From: Pedobacter yonginensis
GTDB lineage: Bacteria > Bacteroidota > Bacteroidia > Sphingobacteriales > Sphingobacteriaceae
Assembly: GCF_003173595.1 (NCBI RefSeq)
Contig: NZ_QGNZ01000001.1
Coordinates: 1,364,001 to 1,428,000 of the forward strand
Direction of reading: 5' to 3'
DNA length: 64,000 nt
A program made the translations under genes and the position numbers. The notes under the pieces were generated by a model that was given only the letters and a program-made list of their open reading frames with translations, was not told the DNA's origin and did not search any database. Shown here in pieces: positions 1 to 8,418 of this stretch. Every line of letters starts with the position of its first letter. The stretch's first letter is position 1.

Positions 1-873
1 ATCAACCTTGGTGGAAAACGCATACGTCCACTTTTGGTGCTTATGGCTACCGAACTTTTCGGTAAAAACGCCAACGATTCAATCCATGCAGCTATGGCCG
101 TAGAGGTTTTTCACAACTTCACTTTGGTACATGATGACATTATGGATAATGCCCCTTTGCGCAGAGGACAGGCAACCGTACACGAAAAATGGAGCACCAA
201 CACCGCAATTTTAAGTGGAGATGTGATGATGGTTGAAGCCAATAAAAATTTGGCAAAGGTTAATCCAATTTTCTTAAAAGATGTGTTAGATACCTTTAAT
301 GCAACAGCACAGGGCGTTTGCGAAGGCCAACAATTGGATATGGAATTTGAAGAACGGAGCGACGTAAGCATTAACGAATACATCAACATGATTCGCTTAA
401 AAACTGCTGTATTGTTGGGTGGTGCACTAAAGTTGGGTGCAATTATTGCAGGTGCTTCAGAAAAAGATGCCGATTTGATTCATCAATTTGGAGAGAATAT
501 CGGCATTGCTTTCCAACTTCACGATGATATTTTAGATGTTTATGCCGATCCTGAAAAATTTGGCAAACAAGTGGGCGGAGACATTATTGCCAATAAAAAA
601 ACCTTCCTGTTACTAAAAGCATTCGAATTGGCTGATGAAGCTTCTAAAAAGCAGCTTCAAACGTGGACAGACTACAAAACTTTCGACAGCCAAGAAAAAG
701 TAAGAGCCATTAGAGGTATTTATGACGAGTTAGATATCCAGAATATCGCTAAAGAAAGCATGAATAGCTATTTAAACAAGGCCTTAAAAGTATTTGATCA
801 AATCAATGTTAGCCAAGATGCTAAATCGAATCTTTTGGCGCTAACTACCCAGTTAATGGCTAGAGAATATTAA
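1..873 (+). CDS. Polyprenyl (isoprenoid) diphosphate synthase, 5' truncated by window edge
   Basis: Trans-type prenyltransferase that condenses isopentenyl diphosphate with an allylic diphosphate; in the cytosol it supplies precursors for quinone side chains or other isoprenoids. The reading frame is open from base 1, so the start lies upstream. The visible 290 residues begin with the GGKRIRP substrate-binding motif (residues 4-10). The first Asp-rich motif (DDIMD, about 45-49) and the second (HDDILD, about 174-179) are both intact. Two residues upstream of the first motif chain length cannot be judged reliably, so farnesyl, geranylgeranyl and octaprenyl products all remain possible. The gene converges on rpmA. 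Confidence 0.93.
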   Translation: MNLGGKRIRPLLVLMATELFGKNANDSIHAAMAVEVFHNFTLVHDDIMDNAPLRRGQATVHEKWSTNTAILSGDVMMVEANKNLAKVNPIFLKDVLDTFNATAQGVCEGQQLDMEFEERSDVSINEYINMIRLKTAVLLGGALKLGAIIAGASEKDADLIHQFGENIGIAFQLHDDILDVYADPEKFGKQVGGDIIANKKTFLLLKAFELADEASKKQLQTWTDYKTFDSQEKVRAIRGIYDELDIQNIAKESMNSYLNKALKVFDQINVSQDAKSNLLALTTQLMAREY

Positions 874-1031
874 AACACATCAAAAACTTAAAGCAGTTCT
901 TTTTAAAACACCAATAAATTAACTAAGGGCAATTAGATTATTCTTCTTGCTCATTTTGAGCGTATTAGGCCATAAATAAGAGGTGTTTTCAGCAGCGTGT
1001 AAATCGGTATTACTCAACATAAATTTAAAGG

Positions 1032-1066
1032 CAAAAAAAAAGCTTTCTGAAATGAATCAGAAAGCT
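1032..1066 (-). terminator. Rho-independent terminator of rplU-rpmA
   Basis: A perfect 10-bp inverted repeat (arms 1041-1050 and 1057-1066, loop of 6) is followed on the minus strand by a run of eight T. It sits 23 bases beyond the rpmA stop codon. Confidence 0.85.
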
Positions 1067-1088
1067 CTTTTTATAAATTTATTACTAA

Positions 1089-1505
1089 TTATTCTGCTGG
1101 TGCAGCTTCTTCAGTAGTTTCTTCTTTTTTAGTTGCTTTTTTAGCAGGTGCTTTTTTAGCTGGAGCTTCTTCAGAAACAACATCTACCGCTACAGCTTCT
1201 TTTTTAGCAGCTGGTGCTTTTTTTACTGGTTCTGCAACAACTTCAGTTTCAACATAAGGAAGAATTGAAACGTAAGATTTGTTATCTGCTTTCTTTCTGA
1301 AAACTACAGTACCATCAACCAAAGCAAATAGAGTATGATCTTTACCAATACCTACACCTTTATCTGGATGATGTTTTGTACCACGTTGACGTACTAAAAT
1401 GTTTCCTGCGATAGCTAACTGACCACCGAAAACTTTAATACCTAAACGCTTACTATGCGATTCACGTCCGTTTTTCGAACTACCGGCTCCTTTTTTGTGT
1501 GCCAT
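1089..1505 (-). CDS. rpmA: 50S ribosomal protein L27 with C-terminal extension
   Basis: Large-subunit ribosomal protein near the peptidyl-transferase centre. The N-terminus ([16 protein letters not shown]) and the core up to about residue 86 are canonical L27, including the basic N-terminal tail. Bacterial L27 is usually about 85 residues; this one is 138. The extra 50 residues are a low-complexity tail of Ala, Lys and Glu with repeats such as KKAPAKKA. The start sits directly on the conserved MAHKK sequence. It is the second gene of an operon with rplU, 53 bases downstream of it. The core assignment is certain; the role of the tail is unknown. Confidence 0.97.
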   Translation of the reverse strand: MAHKKGAGSSKNGRESHSKRLGIKVFGGQLAIAGNILVRQRGTKHHPDKGVGIGKDHTLFALVDGTVVFRKKADNKSYVSILPYVETEVVAEPVKKAPAAKKEAVAVDVVSEEAPAKKAPAKKATKKEETTEEAAPAE

Positions 1506-1558
1506 GATTTTATATTTTTTTCAATCTCTAAAAAGAGAATGATTGGGTTAACAATTAA

Positions 1559-1870
1559 TTATAGAGTGATGTCAGAAATCTGAATCTTGGTGAAAAACTG
1601 GCGATGACCATTTTTCTTTTTGTAACCTTTTCTACGTTTTTTGTGGAAAATAATTACTTTATCACCTTTTAAATGAGATACGATCTTAGCTGAAACTTTA
1701 GCACCTTTAACTGCAGGAGCCCCTACAGTGATTGCACCACCATTATCAACCAACAATACATTATCAAATTCAATACTAGCGCCTTCATCTCCTTGCAATC
1801 TGTGTACAAAAAGGTGCTGGTCTTTAGCAACTTTAAATTGCTGTCCTGCTATATTTACTATTGCGTACAT
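1559..1870 (-). CDS. rplU: 50S ribosomal protein L21
   Basis: Large-subunit protein that binds 23S rRNA. At 103 residues it has the normal length. The start [14 protein letters not shown] and the basic C-terminal stretch ([16 protein letters not shown], about residues 76-91) are typical of L21. It is the first gene of the rplU-rpmA operon, the order commonly seen in bacteria, and has a good promoter match upstream. Confidence 0.97.
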   Translation of the reverse strand: MYAIVNIAGQQFKVAKDQHLFVHRLQGDEGASIEFDNVLLVDNGGAITVGAPAVKGAKVSAKIVSHLKGDKVIIFHKKRRKGYKKKNGHRQFFTKIQISDITL

Positions 1871-1910
1871 TGTTTAAATATTAGTTTTATAATTTTTATT
1901 TAACGAGGTG

Positions 1911-1941
1911 CAAATATAGAATAAATACTCTTAACACACAA
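1911..1941 (-). promoter_or_regulatory. Promoter of rplU-rpmA
   Basis: On the minus strand TATATTTG (1911-1918) matches the Bacteroidota -7 consensus TAnnTTTG, with TTG (1939-1941) 20 bases upstream as the -33 element. The predicted start gives a leader of about 35 nt. Confidence 0.65.
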
Positions 1942-2097
1942 ACACATATCGAAAATATTTTAAACTATAATTCTTCCCCATTAAATGCAGGCACATTCAA
2001 ATCCATTTCTCCTAAAAACGAATTGAAAGCACCGCCATACAAAAATTACACCTCAATCGTAAGTTTGGTTGCTCGTTAAGCGTAAAATCTAACCATT

Positions 2098-2865
2098 GAT
2101 AAATCTTATATCAAAAATTTAGATGATATAATTTTTCGGAAATGAACGCTCATTAATTCTTCGGGTTAAGCAGCCCTGCTCTACGCTTTTACTTCGTTCA
2201 CTCCGTGCCCGCTCCGATCAGGTTTAATTAACGAAGGCACTAACGAGGTCATACTTAAATCTTAAATCAAAATGTGGATGATGTAATTTTAGGAAATGAA
2301 CGCTCAGTAATTCTTCGGGTTAAGCAGCCCTGCTCTACGCTTTTACTTCGTTTCACTCCGTGCCCGCTCCTATTAGGTTTAATTAACGAAGGCACTAAGG
2401 AGGTCATACTTAAATCTTAAACCAAAATGTGGATGATGTAATTTTAGGAAATGAACGCTCAGTAATTCTTCGGGTTCAGCAGCCCTGCTCTACGCTTTTA
2501 CTTCGTTTCACTCCGTGCCCGCCCCGATCAGGTTTATTTAACGAAGGCACTAAGGAGGTCATACTTAAATCTTAAACCAAAATGTGGATGATGTAATTTT
2601 TTGGAAATGAACGCTCAGTAATTCTTCGGGTTAAGCAGCCCTGCTCTACGCTTTTACTTCGTTTCACTCCGTGCCCGCTCCGATCAGGTTTAATTAACAA
2701 AGGCACTAACGAGGTCATACTTAAATCTTAAATCAAAATGTGGATGATATAATTTTTTTTGGAAATGAACGCTCAGTAATTCTTCGGGTTAAGCAGCCCT
2801 GCTCTCCTCTTTTACTTCGTTTCACTCCGTGCCCGCTTCGATCAGGTTTATTTAATGAAGGCAGT
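2098..2865 (-). repeat. Tandem array A1: five units of about 155 bp
   Basis: The anchor GGAAATGAACGCTCA recurs at 2138, 2292, 2447, 2603 and 2761, giving periods of 154, 155, 156 and 158 bp. Units are near identical apart from small indels in the A/T tract before the anchor; the first and last units differ most. Read on the minus strand each unit holds one element of about 90 nt: TAAACCTGATCGG box, a central segment, AGCAGGGCTGC box and a terminal GTTCATTTCC box. The same boxes occur in the arrays at 5211, 29485 and 46432. The central segment here lacks the clear hairpin of the other arrays. Short open frames across it are by-products of the repeat. Confidence 0.9.
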
Positions 2866-2985
2866 GCTCAAAAACTTGAAGATACATGCTGTCGGTTTCC
2901 AACACACCGGCCACGGCGAATGCGATCGAAATTGCTTGGGAAAATGGGCCAGCAGGCAAGTGGGGCCATTTCGAAGCCTCAGCTT
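2866..2985. other. GC-rich non-coding block next to array A1
   Basis: This stretch between the last array unit and the stop of the gene at 2986 is clearly richer in G+C than its surroundings (56 of 100 bases in 2881-2980). It contains short inverted repeats, for example GAAGC-CTCA-GCTTC at 2974-2987 and AATGG/CCATT arms around 2943-2971. No convincing coding frame was found. It may be a structured RNA or the relic of a mobile sequence; nothing decides between these. Confidence 0.4.
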
Positions 2986-3486
2986 CTATTTGCCACTTCT
3001 TTTTTCGGCTTGATTAATGGTTTCTTCAATAACCTTTCTCATTTGAACGGCAGCATCTAACAACTTTGGGTTACCATCAAAATCGCCATACAATATCACA
3101 TGTTTAGATTTCTCTTTATAATTAAAAGTCATATCGTAACGCGGAACCGCCATTGATTTCGCACTTTTATTACCAATGGTATCTGGAAAGTTCCAAAGTC
3201 CAAGCTCATTAGCCTTACTGTGCATAAAAAGAATGTCATCACTTTTCAGGAAAACTGTTTTCTTAACCGTCGAATCTTTTGAGTTAATATATTGATAATC
3301 ACCATTTTTAGAGTTATAGTGATTTTCTAAAGTATCCTTTACCCCCCAGCTAAATTGCATAGAAACAAAATCCTTTTTTCTAAACGGTGCGTTACGGATA
3401 ATTGGCCGATAATAAATATAACAATAAATGATCATCGGAAGGATGATCGAAAGCGCTAAGAATATTTTTTTCCCTTTGTTTGACAC
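2986..3486 (-). CDS. Hypothetical membrane-anchored protein
   Basis: A 166-residue protein of unrecognised family. Residues 7-27 form one hydrophobic segment, after a short basic N-terminus (MSNKGKK). The remainder, rich in Lys, Asp and aromatic residues, would lie outside the cytoplasmic membrane. No catalytic motif is visible. It stands alone between array A1 and the DAACS symporter gene, on the same strand as both neighbours. The length, the clear membrane anchor and the normal codon use support a real gene. Function unknown. Confidence 0.7.
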   Translation of the reverse strand: MSNKGKKIFLALSIILPMIIYCYIYYRPIIRNAPFRKKDFVSMQFSWGVKDTLENHYNSKNGDYQYINSKDSTVKKTVFLKSDDILFMHSKANELGLWNFPDTIGNKSAKSMAVPRYDMTFNYKEKSKHVILYGDFDGNPKLLDAAVQMRKVIEETINQAEKRSGK

Positions 3487-3608
3487 GGAAATTGGTATTG
3501 AATATGTGAATGATATAAATTAATAATGCAAAGCTCAGAATTTTTTTCGAGCTTCTAAACATCCTAAAATCATATGTTTAATAAAGGCTAATCCATATTT
3601 AAAGGCGA

Positions 3609-4985
3609 TTAGCTTTCTTTTAGCTCGCCCTCCCACTTGCTCACCACAGCCGTGGCAATGCTATTGCCCACAACGTTTGTTGCAGAGCGGCCCATATCCA
3701 AGAGTGGGTCAATGCCAATTAACAAAGCCAAGCCTGCCTCAGGAATATTGAAACTCGCAATTGTTCCAGCAATAACCACTAAAGATGCCCTTGGCACACC
3801 AGCGATACCTTTACTGGTGAGCATTAAAATCAAAAGCATAGATATTTGTTGTTCGAAACCTAAATGGATGCCATAAGCCTGCGCAATAAATAAAGAGGCA
3901 AAGGTCATATACATCATCGATCCATCCAAGTTAAAGGAGTAACCCAAGGGAAGAACAAAACTTACAATTTTATCTTTACAACCGAAACGCTCTAAAAGCA
4001 TCATCGTTTTAGGATAGGCGGCCTCACTACTTGCTGTACTAAAGGCCAAAATAGCAGGCTCTTTCATGTCGTTTACCAAACGGAAAACACGCTTCTTTAA
4101 AATTAAGAAGCCCAAAAAGATCAGCAGAGCCCAAAGGATGGCTAAGCCAAAGTAAAACTCCCCTATAAAAATGGCATAGGTGTTCAGCACGTTAAGTCCT
4201 TGTTTGGCTACAATGGCTGTCATGGCACCAAAAACCGCCAGAGGTGCAAAATTCATTACATAACCGGTCATTTTCAAAATCACATGTGCAATTGCATCAA
4301 AAGCTTTGATTACCACTTGGCCTAAATCGCCAATGGCGGCAGTGGCTACCCCAAAGAAAAGAGAGAATACTACAATTTGCAAAATCTCATTAGTAGCCAT
4401 TGATTCGGCAATACTTTTAGGAAAAACATGCGCAATAAAATCTTTAACACTCATGGATGCCCTTTGAATGCCAGTGTTAACCAATTGATCAGGAAGGGTC
4501 AGTTTCATGTGCTTACCAGGTTCGAATAAGTTTACCAAAATTAAACCCAACACCAACGACATTAACGACATGGCAAAAAACCAGCCCAAAGTTTTACCAC
4601 CAATGCGCCCAACGGCCTTAATATCACCCACTTTAGCCACACCAACAACCAATGTTGTAAATACCAATGGCGCTACAATCATTTTAATTAAGCGTAAAAA
4701 AATATCGCTTAAAAGCGTAAAATATTCTAATTTCTTTTCGCGAATTTCTTCGTTCTCTCTTTTTATTTTAGAGGTGGCTTTCTTTTCGGCTTTAAGCTGC
4801 GTAAATGCAGCGGTAGTGGTATCGGTAGATTTTGCAATGCTTACTTCGATGCTTTTAACCTTAGCATCAGCATTTAAAATATTCTGATTGTAAACATCAA
4901 TAGAATTAACGTTTAAAATATAGCCCAATGCAACACCTGCAATGAGTGCAATGAAAATAAAAAGCGTGAGTTTGTTTTTCTTCAT
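3609..4985 (-). CDS. Dicarboxylate/amino acid:cation symporter (DAACS family)
   Basis: Inner-membrane secondary transporter that imports acidic amino acids or C4-dicarboxylates with Na+ or H+. The 458 residues carry the family signatures: the serine-rich re-entrant loop (FSTASSEAAYP, about 311-321), SFNLDGSMMYM around 347-357, TSKGIAGVP in the second re-entrant loop, and GIDPLLDMGRSATNVVGN near 421-438. The transport residues of the C-terminal half are therefore intact. One oddity is a charged, coiled-coil-like stretch of about 55 residues (about 30-85) between the first two membrane helices, longer than in GltP or DctA. Substrate cannot be fixed from sequence. Single-gene unit with array A2 upstream. 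Confidence 0.92.
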   Translation of the reverse strand: MKKNKLTLFIFIALIAGVALGYILNVNSIDVYNQNILNADAKVKSIEVSIAKSTDTTTAAFTQLKAEKKATSKIKRENEEIREKKLEYFTLLSDIFLRLIKMIVAPLVFTTLVVGVAKVGDIKAVGRIGGKTLGWFFAMSLMSLVLGLILVNLFEPGKHMKLTLPDQLVNTGIQRASMSVKDFIAHVFPKSIAESMATNEILQIVVFSLFFGVATAAIGDLGQVVIKAFDAIAHVILKMTGYVMNFAPLAVFGAMTAIVAKQGLNVLNTYAIFIGEFYFGLAILWALLIFLGFLILKKRVFRLVNDMKEPAILAFSTASSEAAYPKTMMLLERFGCKDKIVSFVLPLGYSFNLDGSMMYMTFASLFIAQAYGIHLGFEQQISMLLILMLTSKGIAGVPRASLVVIAGTIASFNIPEAGLALLIGIDPLLDMGRSATNVVGNSIATAVVSKWEGELKES

Positions 4986-5177
4986 AAAAGATAATAGTTT
5001 GTGGCCCTTTTAATTTGGTAAAACTACGATATTTACTTTGGCTAACAAATTTTGATTTTCGGATTGGCCATTCGGTTGTTTAATTGTTCGGTAAAGTACC
5101 AAATGTAGGGTGGATAATTTGGTTAATTTACGGGCATTCGGCTTAAGAGAGAAATAACAAACTAGGTTGTCCACAAA

Positions 5178-6272
5178 CATAGGGTAATTTAAACCCCTAA
5201 ACATGCAATAAAACGCTAACCATTAAACCTGGGTGAAGCGGTATCCCCCGATTCTTCATCGGGGATTTAGCGGAACACAGGACTGAAATCGGCAAAGGAT
5301 TACAGAACCGTCAATTTCCAATGGATTGAACAGAATCTATGTAATTAGGATTGGATTACTTTTTGGTAGGCCACCAAACACGCAATAAAACGCTAACCAT
5401 AAACCTGGGTGAAGCGGTATCCTCCGATTTTTCATCGGGGATTTAGCGGAACACAGGGCTGGAATCGGCAAAGGATTACAAAACCGTCAATTTCCAATGA
5501 ATTGAACAGAATCTATGTAAATTAGGATTGGATTACTTTTTGGTAAGCCACCAAACACGCACTAAAATGCTAATCATAAACCTCGGTGAAGCGGTATCCT
5601 CCGATTTTTCATCGGGGATTTAGCGGAACACAGGACTGAAATCGGCAAAGGAATACAGAACCGTCAATTTCCAATGAATTGAACAGAATCTATGTAAATT
5701 AGGATTGGATTACTTTTTGGTAGGCCACCAAACACGCAATAAAACGCTAACCATAAACCTGGGTGAAGCGGTATCCTCCGATTTTTCATCGGGGATTTAG
5801 CGGAACACAGGGCTGAAATCGGCAAAGGATTACAGAACCGTAAATTTCCAATGAATTGAACAGAATCTATGTAAATCATACTTTGATTAATGTTTGATTA
5901 GCCACCAAACAGGCAGTAAAACGCTAACCATAAACCTGGGTGAAGCGGTATCCCCCGATTTTTCATCGGGGATTTAGCGGAAGACGGGGCTGAAATCGGC
6001 AAAGGATTACAGAACCGTAAATTTCCAATGAATTAAACAAAATCTATGTAAATTAGGATTGGATTACTGTTTGCTTAGCCACCAAACATGCAGTAAAACG
6101 CTAACCATAAACCTGGGTGAAGCGGTATCCCCCGATTTTTCATCGGGGATTTAGCGGAACACAGGGCTGAAATCGGCAAAGGATTAAAGAACCGTAAATT
6201 TCCAATGAATTGAACAGAATCTATGTAAATTAGGATTGGATTACTGTTTGCTTATCCACCAATCATAGGGTA
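5178..6272 (+). repeat. Tandem array A2: six units of exactly 177 bp, with flanking CATAGGGTA
   Basis: The anchor AAACGCTAAC starts at 5211, 5388, 5565 (with variants), 5742, 5919 and 6096, an exact 177-bp period. Each unit holds a plus-strand element of about 99 nt (first copy 5224-5322): TAAACCTGG, GAAGCGGTATCC, a hairpin formed by CCCCGAT and ATCGGGG with loop TTTTC, TTTAGCGG, ACAGGGCTG, then CAGAACCGTCAATTTCC. The rest of the unit is an AT-rich spacer. The nonamer CATAGGGTA occurs just outside both ends (5178-5186 and 6264-6272). The array fills the region between the divergent symporter and sigma-factor genes. Confidence 0.92.
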
Positions 6273-6296
6273 TTTTTTAGGCCAGCAAATTTATCC

Positions 6297-6304
6297 TATT
6301 TTTG
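6297..6304 (+). promoter_or_regulatory. Candidate -7 element for the sigma-factor operon
   Basis: TATTTTTG matches TAnnTTTG and lies 58 bases before the sigma-factor start codon, just outside array A2. The -33 region is poor (TTAG at 6276-6279, spacing 17). Confidence 0.4.
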
Positions 6305-6362
6305 AAATCTGCTGTAACAAAACTGCCTTTATAAAATCTAAAAAGCAACCTCAACAATTTAA

Positions 6363-6860
6363 ATGGAACAAAAAGACAAGTTATTTAAGGAAATCTTCGA
6401 TTCGAATTCCAAAAAAATATTCCATTTGTGTTATGGCTATACCGGCGATACTGATGCCGCCAACGATCTCTTACAAGAAACATTTTTAAAAGTTTGGCAA
6501 AATCTCGATAAGTTCAGAAACAAATCCCTCATCTCTACTTGGATTTACAGAATTGCCGTAAATACGTGTTTAACTTACTTGAGATCTGAAAAGCGACAAG
6601 CTAAAGATGAACTAACAGATAATATCATTGAGAATAAAATTGAAGAGTTTTCTGAAAAAAACGAACAGGTTGCGCTTTTATATACTTGTATTTCTAAACT
6701 TGAAGAAAACGACCGTTTGATTATTACCATGGTGCTCGACGAATTGCCCTACCACGAAATTGCTGACATTTCTGGTATCAGTGAGGGCAATTTAAGGGTA
6801 AAGATTCATCGCATTAAACAAAAATTAACAGAACTATATAACCAGTATGCAAGCGTTTGA
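6363..6860 (+). CDS. ECF-type RNA polymerase sigma factor
   Basis: A 165-residue sigma-70 family protein with only regions 2 and 4, as in ECF sigma factors. Region 2 (about residues 10-80) includes DLLQETFLKVWQNLDKF and STWIYRIAVNTCLTYLR. Region 4 (about 105-160) includes the helix-turn-helix ELPYHEIADISGISEGNLRVKIHR. It would direct RNA polymerase to a small regulon. The next gene starts inside its 3' end (overlap of 14 bases), so the two proteins are made together; the second may be its anti-sigma factor. Confidence 0.93.
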   Translation: MEQKDKLFKEIFDSNSKKIFHLCYGYTGDTDAANDLLQETFLKVWQNLDKFRNKSLISTWIYRIAVNTCLTYLRSEKRQAKDELTDNIIENKIEEFSEKNEQVALLYTCISKLEENDRLIITMVLDELPYHEIADISGISEGNLRVKIHRIKQKLTELYNQYASV

Positions 6861-7446
6861 TCAAATACAGGAGTTGTGGCAAAAGCACGAGGTAGAAGTT
6901 AAGTTTTCTGCTGATGAAATGCTGCAACAGGCTAAGAAAGAGGTTAGTGGATTAAAGATTAAATCGGCTTTAAACATTGTGGGCATGCTGGCCTCATTTA
7001 TTGCCATTGCAGGAGTGTGGTTATTTTACGAATACGAATCGTGGACCTCGCATGCAGGCTTTGTGATTTTCTTAGTGTCCATTTTATCTTCCACAATTAT
7101 TCTATACCGCGATTATAAATTAATCTCCAGAAATGATTTTACGGTTCACCCTAAGGAATTTTTAGCTGGACTAAAAACTTATCAGGTTAATCGTTATCGT
7201 TTATACAATCAAATGTATTGGTTCTACACCACTGCCCTATCTTTAGGCTTCATTTTTACATTTATCGAAATACTGCCCAGATTAACATTGTTCCAACAGA
7301 TTTTTGCTGTGGCACTTACCTTTCTTTGGATTTTATTCTGCTCTACCCTGTTAAGAACAGCCGTTATGAAACGTGAAAAGGAAAGAATTGCTTTGTTAAT
7401 AGAAAAGTTTGAGCGCATAACAGATCAGATTTCTACAGGAGCGTAA
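6847..7446 (+). CDS. Four-helix membrane protein, possible anti-sigma factor
   Basis: A 199-residue protein with a soluble N-terminus of about 35 residues and four hydrophobic segments (about 40-62, 69-87, 126-146 and 150-168), ending in a charged helix (MKREKERIALLIEKFERI). No zinc-binding anti-sigma motif (HxxxCxxC) is present. Translational overlap with the ECF sigma gene and a soluble N-terminal segment (LWQKHEVEVKFSADEML) suggest that it holds the sigma factor at the inner membrane. This is inferred from position; the sequence alone shows only an integral membrane protein. Confidence 0.8.
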   Translation: MQAFDQIQELWQKHEVEVKFSADEMLQQAKKEVSGLKIKSALNIVGMLASFIAIAGVWLFYEYESWTSHAGFVIFLVSILSSTIILYRDYKLISRNDFTVHPKEFLAGLKTYQVNRYRLYNQMYWFYTTALSLGFIFTFIEILPRLTLFQQIFAVALTFLWILFCSTLLRTAVMKREKERIALLIEKFERITDQISTGA

Positions 7447-7480
7447 TTTTAGGCACGGTTTTTTCGTTACAAAAGTTAAC

Positions 7481-8044
7481 ATGAAAAAACTGCTTATCCC
7501 GATACTTTTCTTGCTGGCTTCGCCATCTACCGCCTTTAAACAAGACTTTACAGAACCTGTACAGTTAAATTGGGAAACGCACTATAAAGCCAAGGCCGAC
7601 CAACGTTCTCCTTTTTTTGCACTTACCGCCATGACGTGGAAGTATAGCTACGAATCTACAACGTACCGCAACCGGGTGGTTATTAATCTCGAAAATGAAA
7701 TTACGATTGATAAAGATAGATCGTGGGTAAAATTGGATAAAATAAGGGATCCCGACGTGAGTGCCAGCCTACTCCACCATGAGCAGGGTCATGCCAATAT
7801 TCAATATATTTTGTTGTTGGAGGCAGATCGAGTATTAAAAAACAGAAATTACTCCTTAAAGACCTACAAAGCTCAAATTTCTGATTTGGCTAACCAAATT
7901 GGGAGTTTCTTTGACACCATGCAGAAAAACTATGATGAAGAAACTGAGCATGGCAGCAACCATAAAATGCAAGGCAGATGGGATGTAATTATTCAGGATA
8001 AAATGAACGAATCTAGAGCAGCACTTGCTGAGCTAAAAAAATAG
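7481..8044 (+). CDS. Secreted DUF922-type putative zinc protease
   Basis: A 187-residue protein with an N-terminal signal peptide (MKKLLIPILFLLASPSTA). The central HHEQGHANIQ (about residues 103-112) is an HExxH zinc-binding helix, and a later His in TEHGSNHKMQ may be the third ligand. This arrangement and the length fit the DUF922 family of putative secreted metalloproteases. It lies 34 bases after the membrane protein gene and is probably in the sigma-factor operon. Its 3' end overlaps the convergent kinase gene by 12 bases. Substrate unknown. Confidence 0.8.
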   Translation: MKKLLIPILFLLASPSTAFKQDFTEPVQLNWETHYKAKADQRSPFFALTAMTWKYSYESTTYRNRVVINLENEITIDKDRSWVKLDKIRDPDVSASLLHHEQGHANIQYILLLEADRVLKNRNYSLKTYKAQISDLANQIGSFFDTMQKNYDEETEHGSNHKMQGRWDVIIQDKMNESRAALAELKK

Positions 8045-8410
8045 TTTCGGAATAAAAATAATCCCCCCGACTGCTAATGCAAAAAACGCGGCAACTAAAA
8101 CAGCTGCCGCAGCCAAATCTTTAACCATCTTTATTTTGGGGTGATGGGATGGAGATGCTACATCGGCAAGCTTTTCTATAGAAGTGTTAAAGATTTCTGC
8201 AACAAATACGGCAGAAATCACCGAAAGTATGGCAATCCACTCTAAACCAGATAGTTTTAAATATATAGATAATGCTATTGCAAATACCGCTGCTACTAAA
8301 TGAATGCGACCATTGTGCTCGTTCAGAAAGAATACTTTCAACCCATTAAAAGCATATTTAAAACTCCTAATTCGATCTACTATTGAAAATCTTGGGTCTG
8401 CTTCGTTCAT
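8033..8410 (-). CDS. Diacylglycerol/undecaprenol kinase family protein
   Basis: Small integral membrane kinase of the prokaryotic DagK family, which phosphorylates diacylglycerol or undecaprenol with ATP. At 125 residues it has the family length, with three hydrophobic helices (about 37-52, 58-75 and 101-120). The signature is present: the acidic helix AEIFNTSIEKLADV (about 71-84) and the KDLAAAAVL segment (about 96-104). In Bacteroidota the undecaprenol role is as likely as the diacylglycerol role. It is transcribed towards the DUF922 gene, with overlapping 3' ends. Confidence 0.9.
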   Translation of the reverse strand: MNEADPRFSIVDRIRSFKYAFNGLKVFFLNEHNGRIHLVAAVFAIALSIYLKLSGLEWIAILSVISAVFVAEIFNTSIEKLADVASPSHHPKIKMVKDLAAAAVLVAAFFALAVGGIIFIPKLFF

Positions 8411-8418
8411 CCCTTTAA

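Noticed and set aside
2740..3060. 106-codon plus-strand frame
   Set aside because: It runs through the last unit of array A1, the GC-rich block and the end of the gene on the other strand; no homology or start signal.
5010..5879. Short minus-strand frames within and beside array A2 (64 and 71 codons)
   Set aside because: They arise from the repeat or from non-coding flank; the 71-codon frame even repeats its own sequence with the 177-bp period.
2098..6272. CRISPR array, considered for the direct repeats of A1 and A2
   Set aside because: The repeated units are 154-177 bp and repeat in full, without unique spacers; there are no cas genes.
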